DNA of 6,445 nt from an uncultured Eubacteriales bacterium (GCA_900320415.1 ONSE01000259.1:1-6445), one strand, 5' to 3'; numbered from the stretch's first letter, positions 1 to 5,432 are shown. The notes: generated by a model from the letters alone, not told the origin. Translations and numbers: made by a program.

Positions 1-90
1 ACGTCAGTATTCCTGCGGAGTTTTGACAACATTCTGCCATAAATCTTCCGCACTTCTGCACGACATTGAATTATTAGAGATTCCCTACAG

Positions 91-130
91 AAAAAAAGGA
101 GAGGCTGGAAAAATCCAAGCTCTCCTTTTT
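91..130 (-). terminator. Intrinsic terminator of the transporter gene
   Basis: A hairpin lies 10 bp past the transporter stop codon. GGAGAG (98-103) pairs with CTCTCC (120-125). A small internal loop follows, then TGGA (106-109) pairs with TCCA (114-117) around an AAAA loop. Flanking A (93-97) and T (126-130) runs extend the stem. Read leftward, the hairpin runs straight into seven U residues (97-91), as expected for Rho-independent termination. The rightward copy also ends in five U, so it could act in both directions if a rightward gene ended to the left, but none is visible. Confidence 0.88.
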
Positions 131-140
131 CAATCATGAT

Positions 141-1664
141 TTAGTCCTTCCAGACGATCTCGTCCTCGACAAAGCCTTCCTTCTTCTTTTTCGCGATCAC
201 GATCTTCGCGATGAAGCCGCTGGCGAAAACGAGCACGGAAACCGCCCAGCCCGCCAGGATCTGCGCCCAGATGGGATAGCCGCCGTAGCTGCCGCCGTTG
301 AAGGCGAAGAGGGTGACCATGTTCCAGACGAACAGCGCCGTCAGAAGCAGGGGCGAAATGTACTTGATGGAGACGGTGAACCACGCAAGCGGCATTTTGA
401 AGCGCTTGGCGTTGCGGTTGACCTCATCGAGCACCTTGCGCAGGCTGAAGGTCCAGCCGATGGCGATACACTCGAGAATACCGATGACAATGAGGTTGAT
501 CTGATTCGTCCAGTTGTCGACAATATCCAGCCACGCAAGACCCGCCTGAGTGATGAAAAGCAGCGAAATCAGACCGGAGATCGCGCAGATCGCGATGGTA
601 ACGGTCTTGGGCTTGATGTGGAACTTGTCGGAAACCGCTGCCGAGATACCCTCCACGATCGAGAACGCGGAGTCGATGGCGAGCGTAATAAGCATCAGGT
701 AGAAAATCGCGCCGAAAACCGCGTTGATGACGCCGTTGCCGGTCAGGTTGACGATCGCCGTGGGGTAGATGAAGAACGCGGTGCCGATGCCGCTGGCGGA
801 GATGTCGCCGAGCATTCCCGTTCCGCCCATGGTGGAGAACATCACGATACCCGAGAGTACGCTGACCGCCATATCGGAGAAGGCGATGATCATCGCGTCC
901 GCCGCAACATCCGCGTCGTCGCCCACATAGGAGCCGTAAGCGAACATGATCGCCATCATGATCGACAGGCTGTAGAACACCTGTCCGACCGCGTCGACCC
1001 AGAGCGAGGGATCAGAGAACGCGCTCACGTCGGGGATGAACAGCATGGCAATACCGTCCATAGCGCCGGGCATGGTGCAGCCCTTGATCGCCATGATCAG
1101 GAGGAGCGCAACAGGTGCGAATACGGTGAATTTGACGACCTTTCCCACAGAGCTTGCGCCGTTGCGGATGCAGTAGAAAATCAGTCCCCACGCGATCAGC
1201 AGGCACACCAGGACGATGCCGGGAATGTCGTAGCCCTCGATCGCCATTGTTGTCTGCGTCAGCTGCGTGAACAGCCCAGCGGCTGCCTCGTTGTTGCCCG
1301 TCATACCGGCGAACTGCCACGAGTTCACGAACATCAGGATAACCCAGGCGAACACCACCGAGTAGTAGCACACGATGACGAACGCGTTGGACGTCGCCGC
1401 CCAGCCGACGAATTCCCACTTCCTGCCGATACCGCGCATGGATTCGATCGCGCCGCGCCTGAACTTTCTTGCGATGGCGATCTCCATCATCAGAAGCGGA
1501 ATGCCCATCAGCAGCATCGCCAGCAGATAAACTACCAGAAATGTGCCGCCGCCGTGCTTCGCCGCAAGTCCCGGGAAGCGCCACGCGTTGCCCAATCCGA
1601 CCGCCGAACCGATGGCGGCGAGGATAAAGGTGAGGCGTGAGCTCCACATACCTCTTTTTTCCAT
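141..1664 (-). CDS. Sodium-dependent transporter, neurotransmitter:sodium symporter (NSS/SNF) family
   Basis: A 507-residue integral membrane protein, about the usual length for bacterial NSS transporters of the LeuT fold, which import amino acids or related small solutes with Na+. The first membrane segment carries the family signature: GSAVGLGNAWRFP at residues 19-31, then a GGG turn (38-40) and a second segment ending GIPLLMMEIAIARK (54-67). The sixth segment has the typical GQVFYSLS...YGSY pattern (227-246), and IDSAFSIVEGI (330-340) matches the segment-8 region that contributes to Na+ binding in this family. Hydrophobic segments continue to about residue 490, and the tail is charged (AKKKKEGFVEDE). 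The start ATG at 1664 is preceded by AAAAGGAGAG with good spacing, and MEKRGMWSSR is a normal NSS N-terminus. The gene is transcribed alone, divergently from the flavodoxin/GTPase operon. The substrate cannot be read from the sequence; an amino acid is the family-based guess. No frameshift or truncation is seen. Confidence 0.95.
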   Translation of the reverse strand: MEKRGMWSSRLTFILAAIGSAVGLGNAWRFPGLAAKHGGGTFLVVYLLAMLLMGIPLLMMEIAIARKFRRGAIESMRGIGRKWEFVGWAATSNAFVIVCYYSVVFAWVILMFVNSWQFAGMTGNNEAAAGLFTQLTQTTMAIEGYDIPGIVLVCLLIAWGLIFYCIRNGASSVGKVVKFTVFAPVALLLIMAIKGCTMPGAMDGIAMLFIPDVSAFSDPSLWVDAVGQVFYSLSIMMAIMFAYGSYVGDDADVAADAMIIAFSDMAVSVLSGIVMFSTMGGTGMLGDISASGIGTAFFIYPTAIVNLTGNGVINAVFGAIFYLMLITLAIDSAFSIVEGISAAVSDKFHIKPKTVTIAICAISGLISLLFITQAGLAWLDIVDNWTNQINLIVIGILECIAIGWTFSLRKVLDEVNRNAKRFKMPLAWFTVSIKYISPLLLTALFVWNMVTLFAFNGGSYGGYPIWAQILAGWAVSVLVFASGFIAKIVIAKKKKEGFVEDEIVWKD

Positions 1665-1688
1665 AATTCTATCTCTCCTTTTAATTGT

Positions 1689-1713
1689 TCCGCTTTCAAG
1701 AGGGGAAAGCGGA
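1689..1713 (-). promoter_or_regulatory. Hairpin at the 5' end of the transporter mRNA leader
   Basis: TCCGCTTTC (1689-1697) and GAAAGCGGA (1705-1713) form a perfect 9-bp inverted repeat around a 7-nt loop. The predicted leftward transcription start is near 1718, so the hairpin would begin within a few nucleotides of the mRNA 5' end. It ends about 7 nt before the AAAAGGAGAG ribosome binding site. No U-run follows, so it is not a terminator. It could stabilise the mRNA, modulate translation, or be a DNA operator just downstream of +1. The repeat is seen directly; its role is inference. Confidence 0.6.
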
Positions 1714-1719
1714 CATTAA

Positions 1720-1750
1720 ACAACATTATAGCATAAAAACTATATGTTGT
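1720..1750. promoter_or_regulatory. Interrupted dyad over the transporter promoter (operator candidate)
   Basis: ACAACA (1720-1725) pairs with TGTTGT (1745-1750), and TATAG (1727-1731) pairs with CTATA (1740-1744). The result is an 11-bp inverted repeat with a single unpaired T at 1726 and an 8-bp AT-rich centre. It covers the leftward -10 (1725-1730) and touches the -35, so a dimeric protein bound here would block the transporter promoter. It lies upstream of the predicted leftward start, so it is more likely a DNA site than an RNA structure. No regulator gene is in the window. Confidence 0.45.
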
Positions 1751-1754
1751 GCAA
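1725..1754 (-). promoter_or_regulatory. Transporter promoter with extended -10
   Basis: Read leftward, a perfect TATAAT (1730-1725) is preceded by TGC, giving the extended -10 form TG-n-TATAAT. A weak -35, TTGCAC (1754-1749), sits 18 bp upstream and matches the consensus only in TTG, which fits with the extended -10 compensating. Transcription would begin near 1718, leaving a leader of about 54 nt that holds the 1689-1713 hairpin. Confidence 0.72.
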
Positions 1755-1765
1755 TATCTATATTG
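1752..1765. promoter_or_regulatory. Palindrome bridging the two divergent -35 elements
   Basis: CAATAT (1752-1757), a 2-bp CT centre, and ATATTG (1760-1765) form a 6+2+6 palindrome. The outer TTG of one half is the start of the rightward -35 (TTGAAA, 1763-1768), and that of the other half is the start of the leftward -35 (TTGCAC). A bound protein would therefore contact both promoters. Part of the symmetry follows simply from two back-to-back TTG elements in AT-rich DNA, so its use as an operator is only a possibility. Confidence 0.4.
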
Positions 1766-1791
1766 AAAAAATTGTCTGAAAAGATTATAAT
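1763..1791 (+). promoter_or_regulatory. Promoter of the flavodoxin/GTPase operon
   Basis: TTGAAA (1763-1768) is separated by exactly 17 bp from a perfect TATAAT (1786-1791), a near-consensus housekeeping sigma-A promoter. Transcription would start near 1798, giving a short leader of roughly 37 nt before the ATG at 1835, with AAGGAGG at 1821-1827. Confidence 0.85.
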
Positions 1792-1834
1792 AGCAGTGAA
1801 AAAACGCAAGCGCATACAAAAAGGAGGACATTGA

Positions 1835-2326
1835 ATGAAAACCATTATCGTATATTACTCTCTCGGCGGCTTTACAAAATCCCTGGCGGAAAAGCTCGCC
1901 GCGGAATCGGGCGCGGATTTGCTGGAGCTGCGTCCCGTCAAGGCGTATCCCTCCACAGGAGCGAGACGCTTCATTATCGGAGGCAGGGCTGCCGTGACGG
2001 GCAAAAAGCCGCCGCTGCAGACCTATACCTTTGACGCTGACCGCTATGACAGAATCATTTTCGGCTCGCCTGTCTGGGCGAGCTCTCCCGCGCCGCCGCT
2101 GCGCTCCTTTATCGCGGAGAACAGCGCGACGGTCGCTCGGAAGGCTTACGGCGCGTTCTTCACGCAGCTGGGCAGCGGCGCGGACAAGGCGCTGAAAAAG
2201 CTCGCGGCTGCGGCAGGCATCGCGGATTTTCAGGTATCTATGGTATTTTATGAGCCGAACAAAAAAGACGCGCACAAGGAAAATGAGGAGAAGCTCCGCA
2301 AACTGGCGGAGATGATACAGGCATGA
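1835..2326 (+). CDS. Flavodoxin-like protein (putative FMN-binding)
   Basis: A 163-residue cytoplasmic protein with the flavodoxin layout and length. Strand 1 (KTIIVYYS, 2-9) leads into an FMN-phosphate-type loop, S-L-G-G-F-T (9-14), then a helix. The second flavin-contact region is RIIFGSPVWASSPAPPLRSFI (73-93), where GSPVW is the common pattern in this group. YGAFFTQLGSG (105-115) resembles the next core strand and loop. The loop differs from the usual (S/T)-x-T-G-x-T by Gly at position 11 and Phe at 13, but keeps Ser9, Gly12 and Thr14. Expected role is low-potential electron transfer or flavin-dependent reduction; the partner is unknown. The start is fixed by AAGGAGG (1821-1827) seven bases upstream. 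It is first in a two-gene operon and overlaps the GTPase gene by ATGA. An FMN reductase-like or menaquinone-dependent role cannot be excluded. Confidence 0.9.
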   Translation: MKTIIVYYSLGGFTKSLAEKLAAESGADLLELRPVKAYPSTGARRFIIGGRAAVTGKKPPLQTYTFDADRYDRIIFGSPVWASSPAPPLRSFIAENSATVARKAYGAFFTQLGSGADKALKKLAAAAGIADFQVSMVFYEPNKKDAHKENEEKLRKLAEMIQA

Positions 2327-3252
2327 TCAAAATTGATTTGATAACGGGCTTTCTCGGCTCGGGCAAGACGACCTTCATCAGAAAATACGCGGATTTTCTG
2401 CTCCGTCGAGGCATACGGCCGGGGATCCTTGAAAATGACTACGGCGCGGTCAACGTGGACGTAATGCTGCTGCAGGAGCTGGAGGCGAGGGGATGCGGCG
2501 TCGAGAGCGTGGCAGGCGCGTGTGATCAGGATTGTCACCGCCGCCGCTTCAAGACCAAGCTCATCGCGCTGGGGATGAGCGGCTATGACCGTGTCCTGAT
2601 AGAGCCGTCGGGTATTTTTGACATCGACGAGTTCTTCGATTCCCTCTACGAGGCGCCGCTTGACAGCTGGTATGAAATCGGCAGTGTGATTGCGGTTGTG
2701 GACGCCGATTTGGAGGACGAACTCTCGGACAATTCCGAATATCTCCTCGCCTCTCAGGCGGCGAACGCGGGAACGGTGCTGCTCAGCAAGACGGGACAGG
2801 CCGGCGCGGAAGAAACCGGGCGAACGATCGCCCATCTCAACCGCGCCATGGAGCGCGTCGGCTGCCAAAGGCATTTCGGCGGCGATGTTGTGACAAAGGA
2901 CTGGGACAGCCTGACAGACGTTGATTTCGAAGCGATTATGAACAGCGGCTATATACCCGAAAGCTATGTCAAGCGGCTCACTACTCCTGACGGCGCCTAC
3001 CGCTCGCTGTATTTCCTCAATCTTCCGCTCACTGCCGGGGAAGCGCAGGAAAGGGCGGAAAGGCTGCTCAGGGACGAATCCTGCGGCAGAGTTTTCCGTG
3101 TCAAGGGCTTTGTCGATGACGGCGGATGGGTGGAGCTGAACGCTGCCAAGAAGAATATCACACTCTCGCCTGTCGCGCAGGGTCAGAAGATTATCATTGT
3201 CATCGGGGAAAAGCTCAATGAAGAAAAAATCCGCAGTGTGCTCTGCGGATAA
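2323..3252 (+). CDS. CobW/COG0523-family P-loop GTPase (putative metallochaperone)
   Basis: A 309-residue protein with the two-domain plan of CobW/P47K GTPases, some of which insert or deliver metals such as Zn2+ or Co2+. Walker A is TGFLGSGKTT (8-17). ENDYGAVNVD (37-46) is the switch I-like region, and VLIEPSGI (91-98) is the Walker B/switch II region. The C-terminal CobW_C domain spans roughly 225-308, with the typical GRVFRVKGF (255-263). Two things are odd. The family's metal-binding CxCC motif is replaced by GACDQDCH (65-72, that is C-x3-C-H). The guanine-specificity motif NKxD reads SKTG (155-158), lacking the Asp. There is no His-rich metal tail. The start ATG overlaps the flavodoxin stop (ATGA), and only a weak GGAG (2308-2311) lies upstream, so translation is probably coupled. 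I recall relatives in Clostridia sharing the CDxDCHRRRFKTKL segment, which suggests a real subfamily. Its metal and client are unknown. Confidence 0.9.
   Translation: MIKIDLITGFLGSGKTTFIRKYADFLLRRGIRPGILENDYGAVNVDVMLLQELEARGCGVESVAGACDQDCHRRRFKTKLIALGMSGYDRVLIEPSGIFDIDEFFDSLYEAPLDSWYEIGSVIAVVDADLEDELSDNSEYLLASQAANAGTVLLSKTGQAGAEETGRTIAHLNRAMERVGCQRHFGGDVVTKDWDSLTDVDFEAIMNSGYIPESYVKRLTTPDGAYRSLYFLNLPLTAGEAQERAERLLRDESCGRVFRVKGFVDDGGWVELNAAKKNITLSPVAQGQKIIIVIGEKLNEEKIRSVLCG
3223..3250 (-). terminator. Second leftward terminator, inside the end of the GTPase gene
   Basis: ATCCGCAG (3229-3236) and CTGCGGAT (3243-3250) form a perfect 8-bp stem around a 6-nt loop. Read leftward, it is followed at once by a U-run (3228-3224). 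It lies within the last codons of the GTPase gene but faces the opposite way, so it would be a back-up terminator for the repeat-protein transcript. On the rightward strand no U-run follows the hairpin. Confidence 0.65.
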
Positions 3253-3257
3253 GAAAA

Positions 3258-3290
3258 GCAGCCGCTCAAGCTGAGCGGCTGCGTTGTTTT
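3258..3290. terminator. Bidirectional terminator between convergent genes
   Basis: GCAGCCGCTCA (3258-3268) and TGAGCGGCTGC (3272-3282) make a perfect 11-bp GC-rich stem with a 3-nt loop. Rightward it is followed by GTTGTTTT (3283-3290), ending the flavodoxin/GTPase operon 5 bp after its stop. Leftward it is followed by TTTTCTT (3257-3251), ending the repeat-protein gene about 20 bp after its stop. It fills most of the 49-bp gap between the two convergent stop codons. Confidence 0.92.
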
Positions 3291-3301
3291 AAAACTTGTC
3301 A

Positions 3302-5308
3302 TCAAGGCGCCTTGTCGGGGTTTACCTCGAAGTACTTACCGGGAACAGCAACTAAGCTGCCGTTTCCGTCGTACGCCTGCACCATAAAGAGGTAGAAGTC
3401 GTTTTTGTCGGGGAGCTTGTAGGTGTAGGTGGTCTTGTCCAGCTCGATTTCGGTGCTGTCCATTCCGCGGAACACGATGAGCTTGTACTTATCGGCTGCA
3501 TCCAGGGCGTTCCAGCTCACCTCGACGGTATCCATCTTGTTGGAGGTGAACTTGCCGGTGAGGTCAAGCTCGGACGGGTATAAGAAGTGATAACCGTTGG
3601 GATTATAATCCGTCACGAAATTGCCCTTCTTGTCAAGACCTCTGATGCGGAACACAAATTCCCTGCCCGCGGGCTTGTCGCCGAAGAAGGAGGAGCTGAC
3701 GCTGAAGCTGCGCTCCTGGGTCTCGCCGATCTTGGAGAGTCCGCCGTCGGGAGTCTGGAGGTAGAGGTAGTAGTTGAAGCAGCCGGGAATGGGATCCCAG
3801 TTCACGCTGACGCTCTGATCCTCACTGACCTTGTGGCTGACGATCCAGGGAATGCCGGTATCAACATCAGCGCCGGCGGCGAGACGTCTGACGACAACGC
3901 CGACCGGGTCGTAATAGCTGATGAAATTGCCGTCCTTGTCAAGACATCTGACGGTGTAGACCGCCGTTTCACCCGCCTGCTTGGTGGTGAAGGTGGGGGT
4001 GGGGGAGTTGCCGAGTCCGACCCAGCCTGTCTTGGTGTGGATATAGACTCTGTATTGCGCGGCGCCCGTGATGGTGTCAAAGTAAAGGGTGATGTTTTTG
4101 CCGGTGTCGGTCGTATAGCGGTAGATGAGGGGAGTGGAGTAGAAGGTCTGCTTAAAGCCGCCGCGCTCGTAGTCGCTGACGAACCTGCCCTCGTCGTCGA
4201 CCGCACGGATGGTGTAGGTGTTGGCGACGCCCGATTCTACATTTTCATCGAGGAAGGTGGTTTCCGTTGTGGTACCCAGACTCTTCCAAGCGGTCTCGCC
4301 CTTGTAGAAGATCGCGTATCTGGTCGCGCCTCTGACGGGGTTCCAGGAAAGCTGGATACCGTCGTAGAGGTTCACGGCGCCCGAAATCTTGGGCGTGCCG
4401 ATATAGGTGGCTTTCCAGCCCTCCTTGTAGTAGCCGCTGACAAAATCGCCGTCCTCGTTGACGGCACGCACGGTGTAGGTATAGGTGGAGCCGGAGTTGA
4501 CGTCGTCGTCAATGGCGCTGGTGGATCTGGTCTGCGCGAAACGGGTCCAGCCGCCTCTGCCGAGGTAGTAGACGCGGTAGGCGTAGGCGCCTCTGCAGGC
4601 GTCCCATGTGAGCTTCACACCCTCCGTGGTGCTCTCGGTGGCGGTGATCTTCGGGGAGGCAACATAAGTGCCCTTGATTCCTGTTCTGTCATAGCCGCTC
4701 ACAAAGCGGGTGCCCTCTTCGTTGAGGCAGCGCACGGTATAGGTGTAGGTGTTGCCTGAGTTGACGTCATCGTCAATGAAGCTGGTTTCGGTGGTGTCGC
4801 CCATGCTTCTCCACTGACCGCTCGCGCCTTTGTAAAACACGCGGAACTTGGTGCCGCCCTTGGGGGCCTCCCAGCTGATTTGCACGCCTTCGTTGACGCT
4901 CTCGGTCTCTGTGAGCTTGGGCGGCGCGATGTAGGTGCCCTGGAAGCCGTCGTGGTTGTAGTCGCTGGTGAAGTTGCCGTTTTTGTCGATGCAGCGGACG
5001 GTGTAGGTGTAGGTGGAACCCGAGCTTACCTCATCATCGAGGAAGGTGGTGCCTGTTGTGTTGCCCATGCCTCTCCAGCCGCTTCTGCCGAGATAGAAAA
5101 CGCGGTAGCCGTAGGCGCCTTCAACGGCGTCCCAGCTGATCTCCACGCCGTCGTTGACACACCATGTTTCCTTGATTTCAGGTGTGGCAAGCGCGGCGGC
5201 CTTCTCGTCTGCCCTGACGGAAGCCGCTCCGGCGCCCGTCAGCCCGGCAGCGCCGAGCAGCAAGGATGCTGTCAGCAGTGCTATGGCTTTTTTCATTGAA
5301 TTTTTCAT
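3302..5308 (-). CDS. Secreted protein with seven fibronectin-III-like repeats
   Basis: A 668-residue exported protein. Residues 1-33 form a Sec signal peptide: basic MKNSMKKA, a hydrophobic core, then GAASVRA before DEK, with likely cleavage after Ala33. The rest is seven beta-sandwich repeats of about 87-101 residues, at 42-128, 129-217, 218-304, 305-391, 392-478, 479-579 and 580-668. A typical unit runs: P-K-I, then GV.(I/L)(S/T)W, Y/F-RVFY or RVYY, W..(M/L)G.T..T.F.D, SG.TYTYTVR, and G.F.S.Y....G. These match fibronectin type III-like modules common in ruminococcal surface proteins. No catalytic domain, dockerin, LPXTG sorting signal, membrane anchor or S-layer module is present, so it is either free or held non-covalently. 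The start at 5308 is chosen because AAAGGAG lies 6 bases upstream and it gives a clean signal peptide; an in-frame ATG at 5344 has neither. Adhesion, carbohydrate binding or a structural spacer role is possible; none can be shown. Confidence 0.88.
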   Translation of the reverse strand: MKNSMKKAIALLTASLLLGAAGLTGAGAASVRADEKAAALATPEIKETWCVNDGVEISWDAVEGAYGYRVFYLGRSGWRGMGNTTGTTFLDDEVSSGSTYTYTVRCIDKNGNFTSDYNHDGFQGTYIAPPKLTETESVNEGVQISWEAPKGGTKFRVFYKGASGQWRSMGDTTETSFIDDDVNSGNTYTYTVRCLNEEGTRFVSGYDRTGIKGTYVASPKITATESTTEGVKLTWDACRGAYAYRVYYLGRGGWTRFAQTRSTSAIDDDVNSGSTYTYTVRAVNEDGDFVSGYYKEGWKATYIGTPKISGAVNLYDGIQLSWNPVRGATRYAIFYKGETAWKSLGTTTETTFLDENVESGVANTYTIRAVDDEGRFVSDYERGGFKQTFYSTPLIYRYTTDTGKNITLYFDTITGAAQYRVYIHTKTGWVGLGNSPTPTFTTKQAGETAVYTVRCLDKDGNFISYYDPVGVVVRRLAAGADVDTGIPWIVSHKVSEDQSVSVNWDPIPGCFNYYLYLQTPDGGLSKIGETQERSFSVSSSFFGDKPAGREFVFRIRGLDKKGNFVTDYNPNGYHFLYPSELDLTGKFTSNKMDTVEVSWNALDAADKYKLIVFRGMDSTEIELDKTTYTYKLPDKNDFYLFMVQAYDGNGSLVAVPGKYFEVNPDKAP
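3305..5185 (-). repeat. Seven tandem fibronectin-III-like coding repeats
   Basis: Units, in order of translation: 5185-4925, 4924-4658, 4657-4397, 4396-4136, 4135-3875, 3874-3572 and 3571-3305. Units 1-3 are closely alike even in DNA; for example GAGTTGACGTC followed by a near-identical stretch recurs near 4496 and 4760. The segment encoding SG.TYTYTVR recurs in units 1-3. Unit 4 is intermediate and keeps the 87-residue length. Units 5-7 hold the fold pattern but little sequence identity, and unit 6 has an extra loop. The pattern suggests recent duplication at the N-terminal end. Confidence 0.85.
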
Positions 5309-5314
5309 AACCTT

Positions 5315-5321
5315 CTCCTTT
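5315..5321 (-). promoter_or_regulatory. Ribosome binding site that sets the repeat-protein start
   Basis: Read leftward, AAAGGAG is followed by six bases (AAGGTT) and ATG at 5308. This strong site decides for the MKNSMKKA start over the in-frame ATG at 5344, which would add 12 polar residues (MRSFNSNRKEKV) ahead of the signal peptide and translate through this ribosome binding site. Confidence 0.85.
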
Positions 5322-5338
5322 CGGTTAGAATTAAAAGA

Positions 5339-5357
5339 ACGCAAGCAAGAGCTGCGT
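5339..5357 (-). other. Small hairpin in the repeat-protein mRNA leader
   Basis: ACGC (5339-5342) pairs with GCGT (5354-5357), and AGC (5344-5346) pairs with GCT (5351-5353), with A5343 bulged and a 4-nt loop. This gives seven base pairs near the predicted 5' end of the leftward transcript. There is no U-run, so it is not a terminator. It may protect the mRNA end or be incidental. Confidence 0.3.
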
Positions 5358-5371
5358 ATACCATTATCTAT

Positions 5372-5400
5372 AGTTTACCTTTTTATGACAATTTTGTCAA
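5372..5400 (-). promoter_or_regulatory. Promoter of the repeat-protein gene
   Basis: Read leftward, a perfect TTGACA (5400-5395) is followed by a 17-bp spacer and TAAACT (5377-5372), which matches four of six consensus -10 bases. Transcription would start near 5365, giving a leader of about 57 nt. The promoter lies between the LCP-gene terminator and the repeat-protein start, so the repeat protein is its own transcription unit. Confidence 0.78.
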
Positions 5401-5421
5401 GAGATTATTACATTTTTGTCA
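5386..5421. promoter_or_regulatory. Tandem 12-bp repeats at the -35 (operator candidate)
   Basis: ACAATTTTGTCA (5388-5399) and ACATTTTTGTCA (5410-5421) differ at one base and start 22 bp apart, about two helical turns. The first lies within the palindrome TGACAATTTTGTCA (5386-5399; arms TGACAA and TTGTCA), which overlaps the -35. Same-face spacing of a site on the -35 and one just upstream is the arrangement expected for cooperative binding by a regulator. Function is inferred only. Confidence 0.4.
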
Positions 5422-5432
5422 GTTTATTTCCG

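Noticed and set aside
23..52. TTGACA at 23-28 as a rightward promoter -35
   Set aside because: No acceptable -10 lies 16-18 bp downstream (the position reads TTCCGC), and it would point into the end of a leftward gene.
14..52. Inverted repeat TGCGGA (14-19) / TCCGCA (47-52)
   Set aside because: Only 6 bp with a 27-nt spacer and no U-run; too weak to call a terminator or operator.
618..1640. 340-residue rightward open frame antisense to the transporter
   Set aside because: Its translation is rich in His, Arg, Asp and Glu with no recognisable domain or ribosome binding site. It mirrors a clear transporter gene and reflects codon bias on the other strand.
1532..2275. 247-residue leftward open frame across the divergent intergenic region
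   Set aside because: It crosses two good promoters and overlaps both well-supported genes in the wrong frame; no family resemblance.
2248..2874. 208-residue leftward open frame antisense to the GTPase
   Set aside because: Low-complexity composition, no ribosome binding site, and wholly opposite a gene with clear P-loop motifs.
3587..4759. 390-residue rightward open frame antisense to the fibronectin-III-like repeats
   Set aside because: Gly/Val/Ala/Asp-rich and repetitive only because the sense strand is. It has no signal or ribosome binding site, while the sense frame has a signal peptide and folded repeats.
3305..5185. Regular repeats as a possible CRISPR array or satellite DNA
   Set aside because: The period is about 260 bp, the frame is open throughout, and units vary as protein domains do; there are no short identical repeats with unique spacers.
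5309..5344. Upstream ATG (5344) as start of the repeat protein
   Set aside because: It has no ribosome binding site, would translate through the strong AAAGGAG at 5321-5315, and would put polar residues before the signal peptide.
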